This document shows positions 19,228-26,754 of a stretch of 64,000 nucleotides of DNA, in pieces (position 1 is the first letter of the stretch; the number at the start of each line of letters is the position of its first letter). Location of the stretch: positions 186,001-250,000 of the forward strand of contig NZ_JASITB010000006.1 of the NCBI RefSeq assembly GCF_030063455.1. The letters run 5' to 3'. This stretch comes from Cryobacterium sp. PH31-O1. Its GTDB lineage: Bacteria; Actinomycetota; Actinomycetes; Actinomycetales; Microbacteriaceae. The position numbers were made by a program, and so were the translations under genes. Under the pieces are notes generated by a model. It was not told where the DNA came from. It did no database searches and saw only the letters and a program-made list of their open reading frames with translations.

Positions 19228-20321
19228 TACAACACCACCACGGAGCGCAGCACGTCGCCGGAGGCCATCTTGGCGAAGGCGGCCTCGATATCGTCGATAC
19301 CGATACGTTCGCTCACAAAATCAGCCAACGGTAATCTCCCTTGCAGATAGAGGTCGGTGAGCATGGGAAAGTCACGCTCGGGCAGGCAATCGCCGTACCA
19401 GGAGGATTTCAGTGAGCCGCCGCGGCCGAACACATCGAGTAGCGGGATCTCGAGCATCATGTCGGGCGTTGGCACCCCAACGAGAACGACAGTTCCGGCG
19501 AGATCGCGGGCGTAGAACGCCTGGCGCCAGGTTTCGGGGCGGCCCACCGCGTCGATGACGACGTCGGCGCCAAAGCCGCCGGTGAGTGCTTGCACGGCCG
19601 CTACCACGCCATCCTCGTCGAGTCCGGAGGAGTCGATCCGGTGCGTGGCACCGAGCTCTTGGGCTTTTTGCAGCTTCTTTGCGTCGCGATCAATGGCGAT
19701 GATGACGGATGCCCCGGCGAGCCTCGATCCGACGACGGCCGCGTTTCCGACGCCGCCGCAGCCGATCACGGCAACCGAGTCGCCATGGCTCACGTTGCCC
19801 GTGTTCATTGCCGCTCCGATGCCGGCCATAATGCCGCAGCCGAGCAGTCCGACCGCCGCCGGGTCGGCATCCTGGTTGACCCTGGTGCACTGTTTCTCAT
19901 GCACGAGGGTTTTTTCGGCGAAGGCACCGATTCCGAGGGCCGGGCTGAGCTCGGTGCCGTCGGTGAGGGTCATCTTCTGGGTGGCGTTAAAGGTGTTGAA
20001 GCAATACCAAGGCTCGGCGCGTTTGCAGGCCCGGCAGTCGCCGCAGACGGCCCGCCAGTTGAGCACGACAAAGTCACCGACGGCGACATGGGTGACGCCC
20101 TCACCGATGACGCTTACCCGGCCGGCGGCCTCATGCCCGAGCAAAAAGGGGAAGTCGTCGTTGATGCCGCCCTCTTTGTAGTGAAAGTCGGTGTGGCACA
20201 CGCCGCAGGTCTCGATGTCGACGACAACCTCGCCCGGGCCGGGGTCGGGAATGACAATACTCGTGAGCTCAACGGGAGCCCCCTTCGAACGGGCGATCGC
20301 GCCTTGAACGGTGATGGGCAT
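19227..20321 (-). CDS. mscR: S-(hydroxymethyl)mycothiol dehydrogenase
   Basis: A 364-residue zinc-dependent medium-chain dehydrogenase. The catalytic zinc site is seen in [11 protein letters not shown] and GHEAAG, and the structural zinc cysteines in [15 protein letters not shown]. The NAD-binding [12 protein letters not shown] is also present. The sequence pattern ([27 protein letters not shown]) is that of the mycothiol-dependent formaldehyde dehydrogenase/S-nitrosomycothiol reductase MscR (AdhE2). It oxidises the adduct of formaldehyde and mycothiol with NAD. ATG 20321 has AGGAG upstream; longer forms are unsupported. Confidence 0.92.
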   Translation of the reverse strand: MPITVQGAIARSKGAPVELTSIVIPDPGPGEVVVDIETCGVCHTDFHYKEGGINDDFPFLLGHEAAGRVSVIGEGVTHVAVGDFVVLNWRAVCGDCRACKRAEPWYCFNTFNATQKMTLTDGTELSPALGIGAFAEKTLVHEKQCTRVNQDADPAAVGLLGCGIMAGIGAAMNTGNVSHGDSVAVIGCGGVGNAAVVGSRLAGASVIIAIDRDAKKLQKAQELGATHRIDSSGLDEDGVVAAVQALTGGFGADVVIDAVGRPETWRQAFYARDLAGTVVLVGVPTPDMMLEIPLLDVFGRGGSLKSSWYGDCLPERDFPMLTDLYLQGRLPLADFVSERIGIDDIEAAFAKMASGDVLRSVVVL

Positions 20322-20435
20322 AAAACTCCTCGTAACTGGCCGGGGCAGTGAAAATCGTAAGTTCAAGCCTACCGAAGCATTCTGTCGAGGCCGGGTCGGA
20401 GTTGGACGCCGTGAACCGCGGGCACAGCGAGCCCT

Positions 20436-20463
20436 TTGAATTGCCACCGCTCTAGGGGATACT
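20436..20463 (+). promoter_or_regulatory. Possible promoter of the radical-SAM operon
   Basis: TTGAAT at 20436-20441 and GATACT at 20458-20463 are separated by 16 bases and resemble -35 and -10 elements (four matches each to the consensus). They lie 62 bases upstream of the first gene of the five-gene operon, within the 204-base gap divergent to mscR. No operator-like repeat was noticed in the gap. Confidence 0.35.
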
Positions 20464-20525
20464 TGGCCGCATCGGTACTGCGGCTGCGGTGGCGAGATAC
20501 TTCTGCAACGATGCTAGGAGACCGC

Positions 20526-21665
20526 ATGACCATGACCATTTCGCAGACGAGGATCGACGAGGCCGTTGCGGAGGTTGCGGCAGTGGCTGCAGCTCACGCC
20601 GAACAGGTCGATACTGACGGTGACTACCCGGTGGATGCCGTCGAGGCGTTGCGAGGGAGTGGGCTACTCGGGCTGGTGATCAGCGAGGAATCTGGGGGCA
20701 TGGGTGCCGGTCCAGTCGAATTCATCGAAGTAGTCGGCGCCATCGCTGCGGCCTGCGGATCGACTGCCATGATCTACCTCATGCACGTCGCGGCGGCGGT
20801 AACAGTGGCCTCCGCCCCTCCGGCCGCGCTGCCGGGCCTACTGCGCCGAATGGCGTCGGGTGAGGTGCTGGGTACCTTGGCTTTCAGCGAAAAGGGTTCG
20901 CGTTCGCACTTCTGGGCTCCAGTGTCCGAATCCGTCGCCGACGGCGACGACCTGCAATTCACCGCCTATAAGAGTTGGGTGACCTCGGCCGGTCACGCCG
21001 ACGTCTTCGTGATGTCGTCCAAGAGCGCGGTCGATCCGGAAACCGTCGACCTTTACGCGATCCCTGCGGACACACCCGGTCTGGAGATCGCCGGCCCGTG
21101 GAGTGGGCTGGGGTTGCGCGGCAACGCCTCGAGCCCAATGTCGGTATCGGTAACGATTCCATCCGGCTATCGCATCGGTCAGGCGGGCAGCGGGTTCGGC
21201 ACGATGATGGCCACCGTGCTGCCGTGGTTCAACCTGGGTAACTCAGCCGTGTCGCTTGGGCTGTCGCGGGCGGCGGTGGACGCAGCGACGACGCACGTGA
21301 CGGGTGCCCGATTGGAGCATTTAGATCAGGCGCTGTCGTCATTGCCGACCATCCGCGCTCAGGTGGCGAAAATGAGCATCGCCCTTGCCGCCCAGAACGC
21401 CTACCTGGCGATGGCGGCGTCACGGGTCGCGAGCCCCGCCGACGATACCGGTCTGTTCGTTCTTGGCGTGAAAGCCTCGACCAACGACGCCGCGCTGACA
21501 ATTACCGAAACGGCGATGCGGGTCTGCGGTGGGGCGGCGTTCTCGAAGCATCTTCCCATCGAGCGGGCCTTTCGGGATGCCCGCGCCGGATCGGTCATGG
21601 CCCCAACAGCCGACGTGCTCTACGACTTCTACGGTAAGGCCCTCACCGGCCTTCCGCTGTTCTGA
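20526..21665 (+). CDS. Acyl-CoA dehydrogenase-like flavoprotein
   Basis: A 379-residue protein of the acyl-CoA dehydrogenase (ACAD) fold. It has an N-terminal helical domain (residues 1-115), a middle beta domain with GTLAFSEKGSRSHFWAP and FTAYKSWVTSAGHADVFV, and a C-terminal helical domain ending in RVCGGAAFSKHLPIERAFRDARAG. At the position where many ACADs carry the catalytic Glu in an EGT motif, this protein has MAPTADVL. It may therefore use another acid or act as an ACAD-like monooxygenase (DszC/HsaA type). TAGGAG ends five bases before ATG 20526. It is first in a five-gene operon and seven bases before the next gene. Confidence 0.85.
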   Translation: MTMTISQTRIDEAVAEVAAVAAAHAEQVDTDGDYPVDAVEALRGSGLLGLVISEESGGMGAGPVEFIEVVGAIAAACGSTAMIYLMHVAAAVTVASAPPAALPGLLRRMASGEVLGTLAFSEKGSRSHFWAPVSESVADGDDLQFTAYKSWVTSAGHADVFVMSSKSAVDPETVDLYAIPADTPGLEIAGPWSGLGLRGNASSPMSVSVTIPSGYRIGQAGSGFGTMMATVLPWFNLGNSAVSLGLSRAAVDAATTHVTGARLEHLDQALSSLPTIRAQVAKMSIALAAQNAYLAMAASRVASPADDTGLFVLGVKASTNDAALTITETAMRVCGGAAFSKHLPIERAFRDARAGSVMAPTADVLYDFYGKALTGLPLF

Positions 21666-21672
21666 GCGCCGG

Positions 21673-22497
21673 ATGTCTCAGCTCAGCGGAGCCCCTCTTC
21701 TCGTCGGAGCGGTCGCCTACACGCCCAACGTCGTTCCCATCTGGGAGGGCATCCGCGACTACTTTGACACGCCCGATACGGCCATGGACTTCGTACTGTT
21801 CTCTAATTACGGTCGCCTCGTGGATGCCCTCCGGGCCGGAATGATCGATATTGCCTGGAATACCAACCTTGCCTATGCTCGCTCTGTACTGCAGACCGAC
21901 GGCCATGTGCGGGCGCTCGCGATGCGGGACACTGACGCCGCATTCTCGACGGTGTTCGTGGCGGCGGCGGGAAGCGGCTGGTCTGGCCCCGGTGACATCG
22001 GGTCCCGGCGGCTGGCACTCGGGTCGGCGGACTCGGCGCACGCCGCGATCCTGCCCCTGCACTATCTCCGGGCGGCCGGGATAGATGTAGAACATATGCA
22101 GCTCAAGCGCTTCGACAGCGATATCGGTAAGCACGGCGACACCGGGCGCAGCGAGCTCGACGCGATCGATGCGGTTCTTGCGGGGGATGCCGACGTTGCC
22201 GCTATCGGCATCACGGTCTGGGAGAACATCGGCCGAGGTGACCTGATGCCGGGCACGCTGGAACAGGTCTGGCAAACGGAGAAATACTCGCACTGTATGT
22301 TCACCGCCCTCGACACCCTTCCCGAGTCAGTGAGTGCTCCGTGGGTGGCGAAACTGCTCGCAATGGACTGGGAGGTGCCCGCGCATCGACGCATCCTTGA
22401 ACTGGAGGGGCTCACCCGGTGGGTCGAGCCACATCTGGACGGTTATACCGGCCTGTTCGAAGCGATCGCGCAGCAGGGCGTCGATTCCCGATGGTAG
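21673..22497 (+). CDS. PhnD-like substrate-binding-fold protein without signal peptide
   Basis: A 274-residue type II periplasmic-binding-protein fold of the PhnD/phosphonate-binding group. The first strand VGAVAYTPNVVPIWEGIRDYF begins immediately, followed by FVLFSNYGRLVDALRAGMIDIAWNTNLAYA and a late GDADVAAIGITVWENI. There is no signal peptide, lipobox or adjoining ABC permease/ATPase, so it is predicted to be cytosolic. It may be an enzyme, chaperone or ligand sensor rather than a transporter component, as in MqnA-type proteins that use this fold for catalysis. Its stop overlaps the start of the radical-SAM gene. The ligand is unknown. Confidence 0.8.
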   Translation: MSQLSGAPLLVGAVAYTPNVVPIWEGIRDYFDTPDTAMDFVLFSNYGRLVDALRAGMIDIAWNTNLAYARSVLQTDGHVRALAMRDTDAAFSTVFVAAAGSGWSGPGDIGSRRLALGSADSAHAAILPLHYLRAAGIDVEHMQLKRFDSDIGKHGDTGRSELDAIDAVLAGDADVAAIGITVWENIGRGDLMPGTLEQVWQTEKYSHCMFTALDTLPESVSAPWVAKLLAMDWEVPAHRRILELEGLTRWVEPHLDGYTGLFEAIAQQGVDSRW

Positions 22498-23489
22498 TCA
22501 TGGCGCTCATGCGCATCGTGGAACAGCTCGCAGAGGGGGACACCGCCCAGTTTGCGGTGGCGTCGGCCAGCGAACTGGAATTGGTGCGCCGATGGTGTGC
22601 GAAGACGGGCAACACCGTGGTCAGCACGATGATGGTCGAGCAGGATGCCGGCCACGTCACCGTTGGCCGCGGGCGTCCGCGCGACCCGGCTACGATGATT
22701 CCCGCCGACCGGATGCCCGGAGCCAGGCTTTGGTTGTACACCAACTTTCACTGCAACCTGGCCTGCGATTACTGTTGTGTCGCCTCTTCACCGAAAACCG
22801 ATCCTCGCTTGCTCGGGATTGAGACAATTGAGACCCTGGTCGTTGAAGCGGCAGCGTGGGGGGTGCGGGAGTTGTATCTCACCGGCGGTGAACCATTTCT
22901 CCTTCCTGACATCGACGCGATCGTTCGGGCCTGCGTAGGGCAGCTGCCGACAACGCTGTTGACCAATGGAATGCTGTTTCGTGGCTTAGGACTGCGCAAG
23001 CTGCGGGCGATGCCCCGCGAGGGTTTCGCGCTCCAAATCAGTGTGGACTCGTCGACCGCTGAGGTGCACGACTCGCACCGCGGTGCCGGGAGTTGGAAGC
23101 GGGCACTTGCCGGAATCCGGGTGGCACTCGACGAGGGCTTCACCGTTCGTGTCGCGGCGACCATCTCGGCCCACGACGATCCGGCCCTGGACGAGCTGCA
23201 CGCCCTGTTCGACGGACTCGGGATTCCGCGGGCCGACCAGGTCATCCGTCCGATCGCCCTCCAGGGCGTCGCCGATGAAGGGGTGACGTTCTCCCGGGAG
23301 TCGCTGATCCCCGAGGTAACGGTGACAGCGGAGGGCATCTACTGGCATCCGGTTGCCGCACTTGACGCGGACGCCCTCGTCAGCCGGCAGATTCTCCCGC
23401 TGGCTCCCTCCCTCGACCTGGTCAGCGACCTTTTTGCCAAGCAGTGGTCGTCGATGACGGCCGCGTCAGCCATGTTCGCCTGCGCCTGA
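22491..23489 (+). CDS. TusA-like domain fused to radical SAM enzyme
   Basis: A 332-residue fusion. Residues 1-58 resemble a TusA/SirA sulfurtransferase domain (ALMRIVEQLAEGDTAQFAVA and WCAKTGNTVV), but the Cys-Pro active-site motif is absent: the codons just upstream of ATG 22491 read Phe-Pro. Residues 80-300 form a radical SAM domain with the cluster motif CNLACDYC (Cys88, Cys92, Cys95), followed by CVASSP, and the SAM-binding GGEP in LYLTGGEPFLLPD. No C-terminal SPASM cysteine cluster is visible. The start overlaps the upstream stop by seven bases. The CxxxCxxC-x-VxxSP pattern is reminiscent of ArsS/selenobiotic-type radical SAM proteins, which is a weak hint only. The substrate is unknown. 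Confidence 0.82.
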   Translation: MVVMALMRIVEQLAEGDTAQFAVASASELELVRRWCAKTGNTVVSTMMVEQDAGHVTVGRGRPRDPATMIPADRMPGARLWLYTNFHCNLACDYCCVASSPKTDPRLLGIETIETLVVEAAAWGVRELYLTGGEPFLLPDIDAIVRACVGQLPTTLLTNGMLFRGLGLRKLRAMPREGFALQISVDSSTAEVHDSHRGAGSWKRALAGIRVALDEGFTVRVAATISAHDDPALDELHALFDGLGIPRADQVIRPIALQGVADEGVTFSRESLIPEVTVTAEGIYWHPVAALDADALVSRQILPLAPSLDLVSDLFAKQWSSMTAASAMFACA

Positions 23490-23506
23490 AAGGGAATGTG
23501 AATGCG

Positions 23507-24061
23507 ATGATCGGAAGCAAGACCCCAATGAGGGTCAACGAGTTGGACGTCAATGCGATCGCGGCCGGTCGGCCCACCCGCGTGGTGCTGGCGGCAGTGC
23601 GGATCGCGGTCGGGCTGATGTGGCTGCAAAACGTGAATTGGAAACGCCCGCCAGACTTCGGGCAGGCTTCGGGAAATGGCCTCTACCAGTACACCGCTGA
23701 CGCGGTCAAAAATCCGGTTCTGGAGCCGTTCAGCTGGCTGGTGACGAACGTCATATTCCCGAATTTCGCTCTCTTCGGCTGGGGGGTACTCATCGTCGAG
23801 TTCTGCCTCGGTGCGTTCCTGCTGGTTGGACTCCTGACGCGGTTCTGGGCAATCATAGGCATTCTGCAGACGATTGCGATCACGCTCTCGGTGCTGAATA
23901 CCCCGGCGGAGTGGCAGTGGAGCTACTACCTGATGTTCGCCGCGCAATTCGTGCTCTTCGCTACCGCCGCCGGGCGCGTCGCGGGGGTCGATGGGCTGCT
24001 TCGACCACGGTGGTCACTCCACTCGGGCCGGTCGGCCCGGATCGCGATGGCGCTCTCATGA
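23507..24061 (+). CDS. DoxX/DoxD-like integral membrane protein
   Basis: A 184-residue membrane protein with four hydrophobic helices (about residues 25-40, 70-95, 100-125 and 135-155). The sequence VRIAVGLMWLQNVNWKRPP, the extracytoplasmic NGLYQYTADAVKNPVLEPF segment and the closing VAGVDGLLRPR are typical of DoxX/DoxD proteins, whose archaeal members form part of thiosulfate:quinone oxidoreductase. AGGGA lies upstream; GTG 23498 is an alternative start. Its stop overlaps the next gene (ATGA). Its place after a TusA-like fusion suggests a membrane redox partner in sulfur chemistry, which is an inference. Confidence 0.78.
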   Translation: MIGSKTPMRVNELDVNAIAAGRPTRVVLAAVRIAVGLMWLQNVNWKRPPDFGQASGNGLYQYTADAVKNPVLEPFSWLVTNVIFPNFALFGWGVLIVEFCLGAFLLVGLLTRFWAIIGILQTIAITLSVLNTPAEWQWSYYLMFAAQFVLFATAAGRVAGVDGLLRPRWSLHSGRSARIAMALS

Positions 24062-24444
24062 CCGGCACAGCGCCGGCACGGGCTCGCCGCACCCTAAGCT
24101 GGCGCGCCCGCGGACTACTCGTCGCCGGGTTCACGGCGCTCAGTGCATTGTTCGCCCTGGTGGACTACACGCCGCTGCATTTTGTTGCGGTGAACCTCGT
24201 GCAAGGGTTGTTGCTGGTCGGTCTGGCAGCGGTGGCCGCGCTGGGCTGCGCGCTTCGGCTTCCAGCGTTTATTCTCGTCGCCGGCTCGATCTTGATTGTC
24301 GCCGGTCTGGTGCGGCTCGCCACCTACGGGCAAACAATCGGAATCATCTCCGGTTCGGTCAACGCCGCCGCGCTGATGGTCGCGCTCGGCACCGCGTTCG
24401 TCGCGATCTGGCTCACCTCGCGGCCGCTGCCAGCACTGCCATGA
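24058..24444 (+). CDS. Small four-helix membrane protein, last gene of operon
   Basis: A 128-residue protein with four hydrophobic helices (about residues 18-38, 44-65, 68-88 and 98-120) and a short Arg-rich cytoplasmic start (RARRTLSWRARG). The ATG overlaps the stop of the DoxX-like gene. It contains no cysteine or histidine clusters that would indicate a cofactor. I do not recognise the family. Coupled translation suggests it acts with the DoxX-like protein in the membrane. Confidence 0.72.
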   Translation: MTGTAPARARRTLSWRARGLLVAGFTALSALFALVDYTPLHFVAVNLVQGLLLVGLAAVAALGCALRLPAFILVAGSILIVAGLVRLATYGQTIGIISGSVNAAALMVALGTAFVAIWLTSRPLPALP

Positions 24445-24528
24445 GTGCCGCCGGATCGGGCAATTTTGTTGCAGGTACAAGTTCGCGCTTGGACGGCGCG
24501 GTAAGGCTCCCGGTGGCACAATGGGCGC

Positions 24529-25098
24529 ATGACGACACTGCACCTCACAGACAATGCCGACGCGGATAAAATTCTTAGCGAGAACCCATTTGCCCTGCTC
24601 GTCGGGATGCTGCTTGACCAGCAGATTGCCATGGAAGTGGCCTTCAGCGGCCCGGCCAAAATTCAGGAGCGCATCGGTGCCCTGGACCCGGCCACCATCG
24701 CGACCTACGACGCCGATGCCTTTGTCGAGGTCTTTCGCGTGACACCAGCGGTGCACCGGTACCCCGGCTCGATGGCCAAGCGGGTGCAGGAGGTTGCCGA
24801 GGTGATCGTAAACAACTGGAACGGCGATACGGCATCCATCTGGACTGCCGACACCCCCACCGGGCCCGAGATACTGCGCCGGCTCAAGGCCCTGCCCGGG
24901 TTCGGTGAGCAGAAGTCGAAAATTTTCCTCGCCCTGCTCGGCAAGCGCTTGGAAGTGGATGCGCCCGGCTGGCGCGAAGCATCCGCTCCCTATGGGGAGG
25001 AAGGAGCATTTCGGTCGGTGGCTGACATTGTCGATCCCGAGTCGCTTCGTCGCGTTCGGGAGACCAAGCGGGCGGCCAAGGCCGCAGCGAAGGCGTAG
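24529..25098 (+). CDS. HhH-GPD-type DNA repair protein
   Basis: A 189-residue actinobacterial member of the HhH-GPD base-excision repair superfamily. The N-terminal part begins LLVGMLLDQQIAMEVAFSGP, typical of the first helices of the fold. The helix-hairpin-helix is seen in LKALPGFGEQKSKIFLALLGKR (about residues 110-131). It is shorter than endonuclease III or MutY and lacks the C-terminal [4Fe-4S] cysteines. The catalytic Asp that defines active glycosylases is not certain (candidate in VDAPGW). It is seven bases upstream of the DUF2461 gene and probably in one operon with it. Confidence 0.8.
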   Translation: MTTLHLTDNADADKILSENPFALLVGMLLDQQIAMEVAFSGPAKIQERIGALDPATIATYDADAFVEVFRVTPAVHRYPGSMAKRVQEVAEVIVNNWNGDTASIWTADTPTGPEILRRLKALPGFGEQKSKIFLALLGKRLEVDAPGWREASAPYGEEGAFRSVADIVDPESLRRVRETKRAAKAAAKA

Positions 25099-25104
25099 TC
25101 TCGC

Positions 25105-25827
25105 GTGGTGAATCCCCATTTCAGCGCGCAGACATTTGACTTTCTCGACGAGCTCGAGCACCGCAACGAACGCGAATGGTTTCAAGAACACAAACCGATC
25201 TATGAGCGGGAACTGAAACAACGGATGCTGACGGCCATCGAGTCGCTCAACGACACCATGGCTGGTTTTGCGAGTGACTATATTCGCCCGCCGAGCAAGG
25301 CCATGCTGCGCATCTATCGGGACGTGCGATTCTCCAAAGACAAAACTCCCTACAAAACGCAGTTGAGCGCGTTTTGGCCTCGCCAAGGCTTAGAGAAGAC
25401 CGGTGGAGCCGCCTTTTTCCTCCAGGTGGGCGTGCACGGGGTTTTGGTGGCCGGTGGTGCCTACTCTCCGCAGCCTGTGCAGCTGCGGGCTATTCGTGAC
25501 TACGTGCTCGATCATCACGGTGAATTGCGAACGCTGTTGAAAGCGCCCGCTCTGCTCGCGATGGCCGAACCATTTGGTGGCAACAAACTCATCCGCCCGC
25601 CGCGCGATTTTCCGGTCGATCATCCGGCAGCAGATTTACTGCTCAATCGCAGCTGGGCGCTGATGGCCCACCTGCCCGGCGACGCCGCCCTTGAGGAGAA
25701 CTTCACCGACCTGGTCATTGAACGGTTTCGCGCATTCATGCCGGTCGTGAATTTTCTCAATGTGCCGCTTGCCTTTGCCACCCCACTTGAGCAGGAGGCG
25801 GCAACGGGCCGACGCCGCTCCGCCTAA
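25105..25827 (+). CDS. DUF2461 family protein
   Basis: A 240-residue soluble protein of the DUF2461 (TIGR02453) family. The start FLDELEHRNEREWFQEHKPIYE, the block LRIYRDVRFSKDKTPYKTQLSAFW and the central HGVLVAGGAYSP are its hallmark segments. The function is not known. GTG 25105 is used as the start, seven bases after the HhH-GPD gene stop. The conserved charged motifs suggest an enzyme, but no catalytic assignment can be made. Confidence 0.88.
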   Translation: MVNPHFSAQTFDFLDELEHRNEREWFQEHKPIYERELKQRMLTAIESLNDTMAGFASDYIRPPSKAMLRIYRDVRFSKDKTPYKTQLSAFWPRQGLEKTGGAAFFLQVGVHGVLVAGGAYSPQPVQLRAIRDYVLDHHGELRTLLKAPALLAMAEPFGGNKLIRPPRDFPVDHPAADLLLNRSWALMAHLPGDAALEENFTDLVIERFRAFMPVVNFLNVPLAFATPLEQEAATGRRRSA

Positions 25828-25858
25828 GCGTCACCACCACACCGGATGGCGGCGCCAG

Positions 25859-26674
25859 CTACACCAGGGCGGTGATTCGGCTTAGTACCCGCTCGGGAAC
25901 GGCCTCCCGCGGCACCTCGCCGAGCAGAAAATCGCCGTCCGGAAGAACCGCGGTGTCGGCCGACCAGAACTGAGGCTTGATTACCGCGCCCGTTCGGGCA
26001 CTGCCGTGCAGTTCGACCCCATCGCCGGTGCGCTGGCCCAAAGCCCACCGATAATGGTCGGTCACGTTGGCAATCGGTGAATACGTCGACAGGGGTACCG
26101 AACCGGCACTCACGATCGGCCCGCGGTCATCGAGCAGCACGGCAACCAGGGGCAGGGCAGCGAAACCGCGCAGCCAGTCAGCCACATACATGGACGCATT
26201 TTCGGCACTATCGGCGTCGAGCCCCGAGACATCCGCTGATCCCGAAAACGCATGCGTCCGCGCCAGCCACTGCATCGGCGACGGAATCTGCAGCACAACG
26301 GGCACCCGCTGGGTCTGGCTGAACGTGGTCGCAAGTTCAATGACAAACGCGGTTGTTTCCGCGTCGTTCAGCAGAGTGCGGAGCGCAAAACCGGTTCGTG
26401 ACTTGGCTCCCATAGCCGCTTGCAGCCTGGCGTCGTTGTTCAGGCACTGGGCATAAAAACGATCGAGGCTGAGCAGTGCAAAGTCAGATTTCAGTACGCC
26501 CTGAACCTGGCCGAAAAAATTTGCATAGGCCATCGGCTCCTGCCATGGCACGGGCTTGCCCTGCAAGAAAACGGATTGCGCATAGTCATGGCTGTCCAGT
26601 AGCACGGCCCGACTCCGACCAGACGTTGGCTCAGCCAGAAGCTCATCCAGTGAAAGTGTCACGGTATCTCCCAT
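25859..26674 (-). CDS. Fifth protein of the ketone carboxylase operon (unrecognised)
   Basis: A 271-residue soluble protein encoded last in the carboxylase operon, 80 bases after the HyuB-like gene. It has no membrane segment, P-loop or cysteine cluster. Segments such as PVVLQIPSPMQWLARTHAFSG and PLVAVLLDDRGPIVSAG suggest an alpha/beta fold of the TIM-barrel type, but I do not recognise the family. Acetophenone carboxylase also has a fifth subunit (epsilon, about 34 kDa) encoded with four core subunits. The size and position are comparable, so an accessory subunit is plausible. ATG 26674 has no clear ribosome site, and a hairpin precedes it. Confidence 0.7.
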   Translation of the reverse strand: MGDTVTLSLDELLAEPTSGRSRAVLLDSHDYAQSVFLQGKPVPWQEPMAYANFFGQVQGVLKSDFALLSLDRFYAQCLNNDARLQAAMGAKSRTGFALRTLLNDAETTAFVIELATTFSQTQRVPVVLQIPSPMQWLARTHAFSGSADVSGLDADSAENASMYVADWLRGFAALPLVAVLLDDRGPIVSAGSVPLSTYSPIANVTDHYRWALGQRTGDGVELHGSARTGAVIKPQFWSADTAVLPDGDFLLGEVPREAVPERVLSRITALV

Positions 26675-26694
26675 CAATCATTCAAACGACGTTC

Positions 26695-26742
26695 GACCCT
26701 TGGCTGCGGGACCCTAAGGAGACGGCCCCACAGCCAAGGGTC
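26695..26742 (-). other. Intercistronic hairpin before the fifth carboxylase gene
   Basis: GACCCTTGGCTG and CAGCCAAGGGTC form a perfect 12-base stem around a 24-base loop, between the HyuB-like gene and the last gene of the operon. No T-run follows on the minus strand, so it is more likely an mRNA processing or stability element, or a partial attenuator reducing expression of the last gene, than a full terminator. Confidence 0.7.
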
Positions 26743-26754
26743 AGCAGGTGAAAA

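Noticed and set aside
21673-22497. Phosphonate ABC transporter component (phnD)
   Set aside because: There is no signal peptide and no permease or ATPase gene nearby, so a transport role is not supported.
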